Shown piece by piece: positions 50,495 through 63,173 of a DNA stretch of 64,000 bases. This DNA is from Cyathus striatus. Lineage: Eukaryota; Basidiomycota; Agaricomycetes; Agaricales; Nidulariaceae. The stretch spans positions 2,604,001 to 2,668,000 of the forward strand of contig JAOVFP010000015.1 of NCBI GenBank assembly GCA_025738555.1, in the 5' to 3' direction. The notes beneath the pieces were generated by a model. The model saw only the letters and a list, made by a program, of their open reading frames with translations, was not told where the DNA came from and did no database searches. The position numbers and the translations under genes are program-made. The stretch's first letter is position 1, and each line of letters opens with the position of its first letter.

Positions 50495-51343
50495 GGTGTG
50501 GTGAGGAGGTTAACTGGGAAGAACGATCGCGGTGGTTGCGGTCGAGACTAGAGAGTGAAATATTGAAAGGAGCACACGGGGGGTGGAGTAATTTAAAATG
50601 GAGGGTTGAAGTTGAAATATTAGAAAAAGAAAAAGAGGATAAAAGGAAGAAGAAAAGGAGAAGAATGGCTCAAAGACGCGGCAGGGGAGTGCAAGCTCCA
50701 AGTTCAGGTGGAGGCTGTCTGCTGTAACAACGTTAAGCTGTCCCGCCAGGCAACAGCTGCTGGCCCTCATCAGTGGCTGTGTCGGCCCGCAGCTGTGATA
50801 ATACGGTGTAGTCATATGAATACTCTGTCCCGTCGAGCTCGCTAGGTGCATTCTATCATATATGTGATGGTTACTGCTGCATTCATCAGACTCTAGTCTA
50901 TCATATTTTATTGCAGATAGAACATTTCTGACAGTGATAGTGATAAGTGGAGATGCAGATGGCATTTCTCCTTACGTAAAGTGTTTCCACGGCGTGACCC
51001 GTTCCCTTGATTCTGAACCGACAATTGAGGAAGAGCTGTCTGGTATACATCGCTGTCTACAGGTCTGCTGCTGTCTCTCTTCTCTTCTCTGCTGCTCTGC
51101 TCTCCTCCATGAAATATTCCCAGTAATACTGCACGCATACCGCATACCTCGTCAGCTTTCTTTCTCTTCTAATATTTAAATATTCAAATATTCAATATTC
51201 AACGTCAACTCCAACTTCTCATTTGTACGTTATTCGTCTCACCACCATTCTGCTTCGAGCCTGCTCATTCCCTCATTTCCACAGATTAATGCCATTCTCC
51301 CCCTTCTAATTATTCCACCCTCAACGTTCCACCAACGACCGTC
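50495..51343. promoter_or_regulatory. Divergent intergenic region, MSS4 / Ser-Pro-rich gene
   Basis: About 850 bp. Near 51,165-51,200 the + strand has overlapping ATATTTAAATATTCAAAT words, followed by a pyrimidine-rich leader before the start codon at 51344. The MSS4 side is purine-rich on the + strand (pyrimidine-rich leader on its own strand). No gene or RNA was recognised. Confidence 0.45.
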
Positions 51344-54300
51344 ATGCCGGACTCTGCTCTTCACGATGCTACCCCTAGAGCTTCTCATCTCTCCCCAAAG
51401 CCCCCTGCTGCTGCCTTATCACCAACATGGCGTCCCCCAAAGTCTCCTCTTGCACCAGACAGACTCGCCAAGCTCGCCAACGCCCTTGGTGTATCCACTC
51501 CAATACCCGCCGTCCATGCCCCCAATTCCTTTCTGTCACGATCCTATTCGGAATCTTCTAATCCTGACCGCTACAGACGCTCTCCGACACCATCCACCAC
51601 CGTTTCCACCAATTTTTCCACATATGCTCCTACGCCTTCAAAATATCTCCTTCATGTCATCCCCCCTCTCCACCTCCCTCACGAATCCGACTCCTTCGAT
51701 GATTCAGACACTCTTCCTCCACCACCCGGTGCGTCCGGGTACCATACTCAGTTTCGACGTGGGATACTTGTTCCTCTGCAGCCCACTTTTCACGCTCAAC
51801 TAGGGGCAATCGCCAAGGAATACGCGCTACCTAGCACTTCTGGACTCGTTATTTACCTCGTTTCAAACGCGAGGATAATACGAGGTTCAGACTCGGGGCT
51901 TGCCGTCATCGACGACCAGGCGGACGAACCTGGTCCAAGGCTCTCCGAGGAAATATGGAAGCATCTATGGACTCGCATCATGAAGACAGAACAACGAGAT
52001 GAAAATGTCTTACTGTTGTCACGGAGCGCAACTCCCAATCCAGCCAACTTTGACGGCGCTGGTAACGGAAGGTTGAGCCCCTTTCCTCCTTCCCCCGTTA
52101 CTGAAACCTCTATTCATCCCCAACCACCGCATTCCATAACTCCCTCTCCCTCCTCACCGTCTTCGGTTTCTGATTTGCACTCACAGTCTAAATCTGCGCC
52201 TCCATCGTCTCACTCAGATCCCGACACTCCCGACACATCTGTAGAAGACCGTGCTAATTCATTCGACCTTCCAGGTCTCTTATCGCCATCTGTTATTCCT
52301 ATCCTCGCCAAAGTAGAGTTTATCGTTGACAGACGTCGAGCACCATGGTTCGATCCATGGTTAAAAAGCCGAAAGGCAAACCATGCAAAACGTGCCGGAA
52401 GCAGGCTGGGGAAGCGGGCCGACAGCAAGAGCGTGGAGGACGTTATGGTTGATGATTCCCAGGAAAGGAAACCACCTGTCGAACTTTTAATTGGCAGGAC
52501 TCAGACAGCAAGTCCGGCCTCCTTCGCTCTGTCGCCTGCTGATGATCCCAGTGACCAAGGTGAATCCGAGGATATTTTTATTGAACAGGAGGAGATGGAG
52601 CCAAACATGATTGGCTATGAGCAACTCTCGGAGTCAATAGATGAAGGGCATGAGTCTGACGAAAGTGAACCGGAGGATGATGGCTTTGGCGACGACGACG
52701 ACGATGCCACTACCCGGGTTCCTTCTTTCGCTACCGCAAAACAAGATCACGACCCGCTCAGTGATGTTTTTGGAACAGATGCCGATACGTGGACAGACAT
52801 GCATGGATCGGAGGAACAACTCAAACACGAGTCTAACCCCAACATTGTTCCCTTAGCGTTTACTGGAGCTGAGATTTCTGCGCTGCCCGATCCGGAAAAC
52901 CTTGAAGAGGACGATGACGGCCGTATTGCAGGTAAAGAGGAGGATGAAGTCAAAGAGCTCCTTGAACAAATGTCGAAACCGGGCTTGTCTATATCGATAC
53001 CTGGGTCTCCGTCGAATAGCAACAAGCGGTCATCTTCACCAGTCCGGAAACATGTTCCTCCTCCGCTCGTTCTCGTTCCGAAGTCAAATGCCTCCGATCT
53101 TGTAATTCCCACTGAGCCAACGCCAATATCAAGTGGTAATGACAGTATTCAACTTGCGTATCTCAGCGGATCACCAGACGACCCCGATAAGGTTCCCTCG
53201 CCAGTGGAAGAAGTTCACGAGGAAGAATTAGACAGGTACACTCGAGTACGCAGTCCTGAAGAGTCCGAAAAGAGAGTGGGTGGGCTATTTGAAGATCTTG
53301 ATCTAGGCCTCGATCCAAGCGAGGACGTAAGTGGCAATTGCGATCCTTCGTTCATGCGCTGATTTCCTGGGCCCGTTTTTCCTTTAGTTCGACGACGATG
53401 ATCCTAATGATCGACGGAGAAGTCAGTATCTCATGAAGGCTCAACTTGATGAGATTGAAAGGGTATGTTCCGCCCTGATAACTGGCCACTTCCCTTTCTA
53501 AATAGCTTATTTTTGGATCTGTGTCAGACCATGGCTCAACTTTCACCGCGAATCTTGAAGGCCGATCTAGAGGAAGAGCCGAATCAGAGCTTCCAATCCA
53601 TGTCTCTTTCTCCCAATGGCTCATCGCATCTCAGTCTGTCTCCTATGCGTAATGGTGATATTTTCCCACCATCACCTCGACTTCCCCAACACCTGAATGA
53701 AGATGAACCTTCGTAAGTCTTGATGGCCTCTTAAACATGGAGCATACTAAACGTCTAATATTTATAGGGATTCAAATCCAGGTGCTTCGTGGCCTGCGGT
53801 TCCGTTCTCGGCAATAAAGGATGTATCTGGTTCGTCTACTTCACCTGGCCGTACTGATGGGCCACCTTCACCACCTCGTTTGGCTCTGAATGGTGTCACC
53901 ACTTCTGCTCCCAAGTCATATATGCCCACGCGAACTTCCACAAACGAAGTATCAGCAGAGACAGTCCGTAGGAAGCGAGAGCTCGAGGAGGAACATGCAT
54001 TATATCCACCACTTCACTCGCCTGGGAGTAAGGATGCCACTGCCTCTGACTCTCCCATAATACCACTTTCCCCCGATCCTTTCGGTCGTTACCCATCCAC
54101 GCCTACTCCTGATGTTAGGAACGATTCACGAGCGTCGACAGCCTCGAATTGGGATATTGTTACTGTAGGCCGTGGATTGCAAAGTTTCCCGAATGAAGAA
54201 GAGAAGGTGGTTCCGGCTCCGGCTCCGATTACGCGAGAACGAAGCCAGAGCTCAGCTACGACGAGCCGATTCTCCGCAGATTCTATCAGTGGAGACGATC

Positions 54301-55322
54301 CCACTCAGCCCACTCCCAAGCCATCCAATCGCACGACGTTGATGTCTGTTAAGAGTATCAGAAAGCTATGGAGGAGAAGCAAGGACAAGAATTCCGTTTC
54401 GCTTGCGACACCATCAGTTGGGCTACCGACCGGTCGAACGTCCCCACAAGTTCCCCAGCGTCCAGAACGACCATCTCAGGAGAATATGGATCTGCCCGAT
54501 ATACCGGATATGCCCCCACCACCGACTCCTACGTATGGTCGATTCTCTCCTCAGCCTCCCGCTCAGAATGGTCAGCGACTCTCACATGATCACCCAGTAC
54601 CTGTACCCCAGGGTGCGCTATCTGTTCCACAAGGCCAGCTGCTTGGTGGTCCTTTCGGTGGCAAGGCTTCAGTTCCTATGCCTATTATTGCAGCTCAGAT
54701 GCTACCTGGTCGAAGTGCAGCTACGCTTGATCGTTTGCAATTCGATCAAGAATCACCATACCCCAATCCAATCCGTCGTTATTCACCAGTTCCTAAACCT
54801 CCTTCACCGACGCAGGCGACATCGTTACCTGAGAAGGAGAAAGATAAAACGACCACACGAAAATCAATTCTCAAGTCATGGAAGTCTTCTTCGTCGGGCA
54901 GCATATCTCAGACTGTGGTGGCAGAAGCACCACCGCGCTCCAGTTTTGAGCGGGCCAATTCTGGCGCCTCCCGGGGTCGACGACCGAGTGTTATTAACTT
55001 TGGCTCAAGTAGGAGTTCCGTAACATCTCCCGATATACCACCTAGTCCACAGATACCGGAGTATTTCATGGGGTCCAAAGGATCTCATGACCGTAGGCAA
55101 TCGAAGGCCTCAAGGTTGACTACTTCGTCCATGGATTCTCAATCACCTCCACAAAACCATCAGACCTTAGGTGCTCGTTCGGCCTCCCCATCTAGATCGA
55201 TGGCTTCCTCTCGAGACTCTATAGGGTCACGACCTAGCTTTGACGTTTCACAATTTGAGATTGTCTCGCCAAAGGCAGGTGCCCTGACATACCCATACCA
55301 CGGACTTGACAACGAGTCGTAG
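51344..55322 (+). CDS. Large Ser/Pro-rich protein of unknown function
   Basis: Four exons, about 1,250 residues. Exon 1 ends at 53326 with a GTAAGT donor; two short exons follow (about 53,388-53,463 and 53,529-53,713), then a long last exon. I do not recognise a named domain. The most ordered part is about residues 100-230 (LLHVIPPLHLPHESDSFDD, FRRGILVPLQPTFHAQLGAI, KEYALPSTSGLVIYLVSN, EEIWKHLWTRIM). A second candidate is a short charged helix around DRRRSQYLMKAQLDEIER. The rest is acidic or Ser/Pro/Thr-rich and probably disordered, with many SP/TP sites and a KSIRKLWRRSKDKN basic patch. A role as a phosphoregulated cortical or signalling scaffold is only a guess. Confidence 0.75.
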
Positions 55323-55615
55323 GGTAAATTCGTTCTGCTGCATTTGCATTATTCATATTTGATTGGCTTTTTTTTTTTTGCGCTACTTAAGGTTTATTCG
55401 TTTTTGCTTTCTGTGTCGGTTTTCCTGAATTTATATCATATCATCAAAAGAATATCGAAAGCAAGACAAGGCGTGTAAAAATATAACACATAATCATCGT
55501 AGGCGTTGACGCCCAAAATCAACTTGTAAGCGGCAACTAGGGTATAAGTAGGAATACAAGGCACTATCGGTCCTTCAAACTAAAAATAATTTCGGTGATA
55601 GTAATTGCTCAGCAG
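55323..55615. other. Convergent 3' intergenic region
   Basis: 293 bp between the stop codons of the Ser/Pro-rich gene and chitin synthase, AT-rich with a poly-T run near 55,368-55,379. It should hold both polyadenylation regions. Confidence 0.4.
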
Positions 55616-58600
55616 TTAGAAACCAAATAATCTGAATATGAGATAGAAGAACGATCCAAGGAAACGAATTGCTGATAAAGCAGCACTGTATATGAAAATA
55701 AGAAACGATCGTTTACTACGGCAGGCATAGCAGATACTCACAATGCATAGAATAGGAACGATAAATATGGGTTGAAGACTCCATTTGCGGTACTTGTGAA
55801 ATTTTTTGCCACCCACGTCGCAAATGCATTAGAGGTGAAAACAAGGATCATAATACTAAGATATTATGTTAATTATAATTATCTACTCAAGAATTAACAA
55901 AACTCACAGATTTGTTCCAACCCACGCAAGGACCACGTTGGTTCGACTATTCCTGTCATGATCTGCTTGCTTGGTGGCGGCGTCACGATGCTCCTTTTCA
56001 TCAGGGGGCCTGACCTTAAGGGCGCTCGCGAGGCCTGCCACAGCTGATCCACATCTTCCTTAGTGGTAGGCAGCTCCACTTCCATTAAATCCTTTCCATC
56101 ATCTCCTTTCACCTTCTTTGCGCCACCTAAGTCCTTTGCAGAACCATTATCACCCTTTGTTCCCCAGGTGACATCGTGCAGGTTGCACATTGCATACATC
56201 ATCAAGATGTTTACATAGGACGGCAAAAGGAACATGTACTGGACGAAGCTTGTGAACATATGCCATGGCTCGAAATGCATAAAGGATGAGATGAAGTAAA
56301 GTCCGTAAGTGGCCAACAGAGCAACTACGATTTCTTGTAATGTCCGATTATTGGAAAACAGCCTTTGAAAGGATTTAAATCGCCAATTTTTGTATCTAAG
56401 TGACTCAAAACGTACTCGGGGAAATTCTTCCATTCTTCGACGGTATGTGGAACGGCGAGATAGACGGTATAGGCAGCACACCACATGGTGATAATATTAC
56501 ATAGACCAAACAATACCATTGCCATAGTGTATGTCCATTTAGAACCCTAAATGCCATTAGAGAGATGCACAATAGAAAAGCTTAAAATGTACCTGAGGAC
56601 GATTCCCTAGAGAACACACCAAAACGACGAACAGAATACCAATGTAAAGTTTCAAGAAAACTCAAAGACCGCTACACCTGCACCCTCAGCAAGGAAGTTG
56701 AATGCATCCTTGCTGGTGTCGGAAGTAGCGGAAGAAACAAGCTAAATGAAGAATTCAATCGAAGACGCTCAGCATGAGGAAAGAGCCTCGCGTACAAAGT
56801 AGAAGGCCAAATAAAAAGTTTGCAAGGGATGTCCAGGTAAATAGGAGCTGAACAGCGTTGTAGATGAATTCAAACTAGAATTGTTGTAGTAAGTATAATG
56901 TAGCCTGAATGATGACAAGCTTACCTGGAGCACGATCTTACGAAAGAAGTTCTGGCCGGAAGGCCAAATTCGCCAGAAGAAGACGGTTGCGTGAATTGAG
57001 GCAAATAGGGAACCATTCAACCATCTACGACGTTGGGAAATGAACTCGGGAACCTAATCGGATATTAGTTATGTTAGAATGTTTAAGAATGGAACCACAT
57101 ACACTAGCGGGAACATCTGTGGAGGCTTTGGCACTCTTGACATACTTCAGGCTAAAGATGATGGAATATGAAGTTCCGGATAATAAACAGACTCGCGGGC
57201 AGACTTACACCCATCCTTCTCTCTTCTTTGTAACAATTTCGAAGCAAAGAATACGATCCTCAGCGAGATACATGTTACGCTCTGTTTAGATCGTCAGTGA
57301 GATTCCTTTACGCATTTATTCTGCACGCACCGAAGAGTCCGGCGTTGCTGGAACCGCCATGCATTGTTTCTCCTTTAAAGTAAGATGCAAGGGGACCCTT
57401 GCCATCGGGACCGTTTAACAAGGCGCGGTACCGATATGCACTGAAGGCACCGGGGAGCACACTGATATAGCCAAAGACACTCTATGACATGCTATTAAAT
57501 TAATTGTGTACTGAATATAAGCCATATAAACGTACCTCAAGGGGCTTATCCAAAATGTTTGACATTTTGTACTCGAAATTCTGCGACGCTGCAAGAGGGT
57601 TCTTAAACAACAAACCGCAACCACGGCCCACATCGACACAGATCCTTCATTTCAGATAGCTTAACTAATGTGCGTAAGTTATATTCGAGGAAACTCACTC
57701 GCCGCAAGCACCCCCAACGCCCGGGTGCTTATCAAAGCATTTCCAAAGCTCATAAATGGACGTGCCAGTAGGCTTCGTGCCGACATCCAGGAGAACGCAA
57801 ACTATAATTTTGTCAGATAGGCAATAAATCACATGTTGGTATATAAAAAAAAGTACCATTTGGCTTCAGTAAAGGACCAAAAGCGTTGAAGAACCAACGA
57901 TGACTATTGAGTTTCTTCTTGTTTTGTTCCTTGAGGCAGAAAAGGATTTGAACAGGGCAGGAACCTTGAGAAACCTCTCCAGTATCTGTAACGACTACAC
58001 TGGATGTATACTCAAAGATATGAGCAGTGACATCTTTTCCTCCGACGGAGTCTTTGGGAATACCTTCTTGAAAGCATCCCATCTAAACATTCGAAGTGAG
58101 TGTATATTCATTAAAAGTACCACATTACATACGAGACTCAGCACTTGCAGTGTCCTCTTATTGATCTTGCTGCGGCCATCGGAAACGACGCACACCACAA
58201 CTTTCTTCCAACCTTCAGGACCCCAGGTTTTGGAATTGGTCCTAGAGCACAGGTGGGCAACATTCTTGATAACAGCATTCATGGTCTTTGCGAAGAGAAC
58301 TTCATCTTCGTTATACATTGTCATGACAATGAAGAGCTCAGTCTGGCGGCCCATTAGATAAGGCCTGAGTGAATATTTGGAAGCCATAAAGTCATCGGGG
58401 TCACAAGTAGCAGCGGTGTACCGCATCTTGGAGAACTCATCGGCATCTCCCTTGCCAGCAGGGACGATATGAGTAGGAACAGCGACGTCCAAGACGAGGT
58501 TCCCCTGGACGAGCTGGACTTGTCTCACAGATCGGCGTTTCATGAGTTTTTCTCTAGCCATCGACCAGCCAGCACTGCTCTGGTCGCGATAAATACCTGG

Positions 58601-58899
58601 ACGCTGGGGGGGATATTGCTGGGGTGGATACTGCTGCTGAGGCAAATATTGTGGTTGCTGGTAGTGCACGGTAGGCACGGGAGGAATATTCTGCTGAGAC
58701 ATAGAGACCTGGGTCATCTCATAGGGTGAAAGATGTGTTTGGGAGCCCGCATAGCTGCTCTGATAGGACTTGGTGGATTTCGCGTCCCAGTTGGACTGAG
58801 CGTCGTAGCTTGGTCGCGGCTGGATGGGGGGTAATCAGGAGTGACATTGTTGTTATATGCCTGACCATAATTTCCAGCGCTGTTTTGACGATATGCCAT
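55616..58899 (-). CDS. Chitin synthase (GT2 family, class I-III division)
   Basis: Membrane enzyme that polymerises UDP-GlcNAc to chitin. Start 58899 ([18 protein letters not shown]). A Gln/Pro/Tyr-rich N-terminus precedes the synthase N domain ([38 protein letters not shown]) and catalytic core ([31 protein letters not shown]). The acceptor-site motif QRRRW follows, near 57,030. C-terminal membrane spans include [16 protein letters not shown] and [20 protein letters not shown]; the end is [15 protein letters not shown]. The N-terminus does not read through: one base is missing at six C (minus strand; G run 58826-58831), where seven would give [21 protein letters not shown] 50-nt intron with a weak GTCACT donor could also bridge it. 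Otherwise a start at 58717 would shorten the protein but leave the catalytic part whole. Confidence 0.9.
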
Positions 58900-60739
58900 G
58901 TTGTTTAGCGAGAGTCGGGGAAGCTACCGGGATATCTGTAAATGAGTGAATGAAGAATGAGCGAGCTGGGACCGAGTGTGAGTCTTGAGAGAAAGAGAGC
59001 GAGAAGAAAAGAGAATGGACGTCCTAGTTTCAAACAGGAACAGATAGGTGGTTGGCAATGAGATAGGAGGAGGTGGCGACGGGGAGATGAGATGGGGGAG
59101 GGAGGGAAGGATGAGGTGCGAGCGTAGTTTCGGAATGTTGGCCTTCACAACAACAATGTTCATCTTGGCTCACATGGGATGATCTTCTTCCCAATCAGTT
59201 CTAGTCGATATCTATTTTAAATTTTGCTGTCATATATATTGCTGCTCCGTACTCGCTGCCACACATTTTTTGTATTTAACCAAAAACAAAACTAAGCTAG
59301 TATACATAGCTCATGCTTCGTGTCGTGTTGTCGTTCATTGACAATAATTACCAATTAGCCCTACTGCACCTACCCCTGATCTCGACTGCTCTTGAATTAA
59401 AATCTTAGCATCAATTTTTGGTTGATTGAACCCAAGCTGCGGAGAGAGAACTAGTCAAGATGTCACGATCTGTAAGCTGCGACGGATAAATTCCAAGTCC
59501 TAAGGGGGCGGACGGTCCAGCTGCGATCGAGAAGTAGTGCCGCATATGTTTTGGAAAAATGCGGCCATACTGTATGCCGCAGTGTTATATAGTGCCTAAC
59601 CCTGGGCAAGTGAAATGGATTGGATAATGAATTCGTATGGTGCGGCGCACTTGCACCGAAGACATAGTATAATGTGCTGGATCTCACGGGGTGGAAAGTG
59701 AACCGGATAAGCATGAGCTGAAGTGATCCGTCAGAGCCGCAGAAGAAAGCACGCATGGCAAGTCATGGACAACTGAATGACACATAAGCAGAGAACGGGA
59801 GTACATCGAGCAGCAGGTGCCAGATGATCCGAGGCCGACGGGAGTGATAGTGCAGGGAATGGTGAGAGAGGGCAGGTGAGGGGAGAGGGGGGGTAGGGCG
59901 AGAAAGAGGCGGACATGAAGCGGGCTGAGGAAGGTGGGCAAATGACGGGTGGTGGGTGGAGCCATGGGAGAGAGGGAGAGCAGCGGAAATCAAGGCATGG
60001 CGGTGGCAGTACCACTACATATAGCTATAGGATGTGTGGTGGGTATCGAAGACAGACAGAGCAAAAGAAGCAAGCATTTGGAGGTGAGAAGATGGAACCA
60101 CTTTTTCAGTACAGACTTGCCGGGAACGATGCGGATCAGTGGCCAAATGACTGGATTAGTCATGCTGGGAGGGGGTGGCACAACTGATTTATCGATTTGA
60201 TTCAAAGTCCGACGACACAGCTTGTTTGGTTGTCCTTGTCCGCTGGCCAACAGCCTTTTCTGCCTCTGACCTTGTCCCTCCACCCTGCTCATTATATAAC
60301 TGCTCCTCTCTTCTCTCTCTCTGTCTCTTTCCCCTCCTCGTCTCCTCTTCTTTTCCGTCTGCTACCGTGAGTCTCCTTTTCCATCCATTCTCCTTTTTTT
60401 CCTTTCCATTCCACAAACCCTACGCCCGCCTCGAGGTTCACATGCCACCCCACATCCTCTCATCCCCGCTGTCCATCTACCTCCAAATCTCTCCTCAAAA
60501 ACTCTCTTCCTTCTTCTCCCCCCCGCATATCCTCGACATGCCACATCGTCTCTTCCAGCTCGCCCGCAGTGTGCACGTTACTTACTTGACAGCGCCCTTG
60601 ATCCACATGTCCTCCTGCCCTTTCTTTCTTACAAAAGCCTTCGATGCCAACCCACTTTCTTCCTCCTTCGCTCTATTCTCTCTTGCCAGTCATACTGACA
60701 CCTCTTTTTCAGCTTCTCTATATCATATCATAAACAACA
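58900..60739. promoter_or_regulatory. Divergent intergenic region, chitin synthase / casein kinase 1
   Basis: 1.84 kb without a supported gene. From about 60,290 to 60,735 the + strand is strongly pyrimidine-rich, as expected of a highly expressed basidiomycete leader, and may hide an intron before the CK1 start codon. Just upstream of chitin synthase the minus strand is likewise pyrimidine-rich (58,920-59,110). Open frames here are low-complexity. Confidence 0.45.
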
Positions 60740-61997
60740 ATGGCCGACAGCTCTTCCCACAGACTGGATCTTCGAGTTGGTGGCAAGTATAGGCTTGGTA
60801 AAAAGATCGGTTCCGGATCTTTTGGTACGTTGTCATTCGCTTTAGCCTTGGTTACTTCTCACCTCTTCATTCCTCAGGTGACATTTACCTTGGTATCAAC
60901 ATCATCTCTGGCGAGGAAGTTGCTATCAAACTCGAGTCTGTAAAGGCAAAACACCCGCAGCTCGAGTATGAATCAAAGGTCTACAAGACCCTGGCCGGTG
61001 GCGTGGGTGTACCATTCGTCAGATGGTTCGGTACCGAATGTGATTACAATGCCATGGTCCTTGACCTGCTGGGTCCTTCTCTCGAGGATCTTTTCAACTT
61101 TTGCCAGCGCAAATTCAGTCTCAAGACCGTACTTCTCCTCGCAGATCAATTGGTTAGTGTCGTGCTGTAAAGTTATCTGACATCTGACATTCATCATCGC
61201 TTTCGACAGATCTCTCGCATCGAATATATTCATTCCCGCAATTTTATTCATCGCGATATCAAACCTGACAACTTCCTCATGGGTATTGGAAAGCGTGGCA
61301 ATCAAGTTAACGTCATCGATTTCGGTCTCGCTAAAAAATTCCGTGATCCCAAGACCCACCTTCATATCCCGTACAGAGAGAACAAGAACTTGACCGGTAC
61401 GGCCCGCTATACCTCCATCAATACCCACTTGGGTGTCGAACAAGCTCGCCGTGACGATCTCGAGTCTCTCGCATATGTCCTTATGTACTTCCTTCGTGGC
61501 GCTCTCCCGTGGCAAGGTCTCAAGGCCGCCACCAAGAAGCAGAAATACGATCGCATTATGGAGAAGAAGATGACAACACCCACTGACCTTCTTTGCCGCG
61601 GCTTCCCCAACGAGTTTGGCATCTTCCTCAACTATACTCGTGCTCTCCGCTTCGATGACAAGCCCGACTACTCTTACCTGCGCAAGCTCTTCCGTGATCT
61701 ATTCGTCCGCGAAGGATATCAGTATGACTACGTCTTCGACTGGAGTGTTCAACGCGGCGCTCAAGATGATGGCAGTAACTCTGCCAAGGCTGCTAGTGGC
61801 CGCAGGAAGGTTGTTCAGGAAGATGACGAGCATCGCACAAGCGATAGGATGTAAGTCGAACGCGCATTTCTTTATGTTGAATACTTATTGATGTTAATTT
61901 TAGGCTGCGGTCTCATACTCGTCAGGCGCAGCAGGCTGCTCCTGGTGCGTCGGCTCCCCAGCGTGGAGCTCGTGGACGTGAGGCGGAGCCGTGGTAA
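60740..61997 (+). CDS. hhp1: Casein kinase 1, delta/Hrr25 (Hhp1) type
   Basis: Ser/Thr kinase. Start 60740: [20 protein letters not shown], then the glycine loop KKIGSGSFG split by an intron (60825-60877) from [20 protein letters not shown]. Catalytic loop [25 protein letters not shown] (DFG), the CK1-specific [14 protein letters not shown], and [19 protein letters not shown] with its nuclear-localisation-like basic patch. The kinase ends near [15 protein letters not shown] short Gln/Ala/Arg tail in a last exon ends REAEPW. There is no C-terminal Cys pair, so this is not the membrane-anchored Yck type. Expected roles are DNA repair, meiosis, ER-Golgi traffic and late 40S maturation, where Hrr25 phosphorylates Ltv1. 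Confidence 0.93.
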
Positions 61998-63173
61998 ATA
62001 ACCAGCTATGGAGTAGTCGGTGTTCTGCTTCTCGGTTAGTTCTGCGCGTCCCGAGTTGTACCGGGCGATTGGGGGGTGGGGGGCAGGTGATGAAGTTCGC
62101 TCGGTGGGGAGTTAGTGGCCTTTGAAGTTGTTTAAGACCACTTGAAGTCGCTCGCAGAAGTTAGAAGATGTAGAGGAGAAGGAGTGGTTCGGTCTGGGAT
62201 TCAGTGGACGACATCGTTGCGTTGGCTGCAGTTTTCTGCCCCGGGGAACGTGGCTACTGTTTCCGGTGTTATACTTCCGCTCTTCAAGTCATTCCATCGC
62301 AATCCGTTCTCAACTGCTACAAACATGGATGTAGCTCATCAATCGAACGCGAACTTCTACGTAAGATGTGCTCACTTCACTCTACTCATACCTTGGCTTG
62401 AATGTTTTCATATTCGAAACGGACGCTTTTCATTTCACGCTGTTCTTGCCTTCATCATGGTGAAGCCGGGACCGGCCGCCTTTGTCCCTACTTTTCCCCT
62501 GCATCATTATTAGTAATAGTCTTACAATTCCCTCCGCGCCCGTTTCATCTGGATATGTGATTCATGATGTATTTTTCTTTTCCTTCATGGTTTCTGTGAT
62601 ATAGCCATTCTACCTACGCACTCCATCTCACGTCTACACGCTCCTTACACTTACACTTTTTTTGTTTCTTTTATCCCTTCTCTTCAACCCTTGCATTTGT
62701 TGTCCTCCTGTCCTCCACCTTCGTAAAGTACTCACATAATGTGGGACTAGCGAAGGGCGTGATGAATGGGAGAGGGCGTCGCGTTTGGATTGGTATAGGT
62801 CGGTGGTGTTGATAGGTGGATGGTGCGTCATTGACGCTACCATTCGTTGTGGAGACGGCGGACGAATATTTTTCCGGCTGGTATGAACGATTCTTGACCT
62901 ATTTCAGTTCAGGCGCTGTGTTTTGGTGGTTCACATATATATATACAGTTGTTATGTACTTTGTAGCAGAAATTCCAATAAAGCACAATATTATACTTAA
63001 GTTTCTCACTGGGTTGAGATGAAGACAAGTTGACGTTGAGTTGTGATCTAGTATTTTGTGCGCGGGAAGCCTTCGATACACAACTTCAAACAAATAATCC
63101 ACGTCCACAACCACGTCCGTTGCCTCAGGCTTGTGCTGGTCATTTATCGTTACGTCCCTGTCAGCCCTCCACC
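61998..63173. promoter_or_regulatory. CK1 3' region and SEC21 promoter
   Basis: About 1.2 kb, no supported gene. A GGGGGGTGGGGGGCAG run follows the CK1 stop codon near 62,070. A TATATATATAC stretch lies at 62,936-62,946. The last 60 bp before the SEC21 start codon are pyrimidine-rich and end in CACCATGG, a good start context. Confidence 0.4.
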
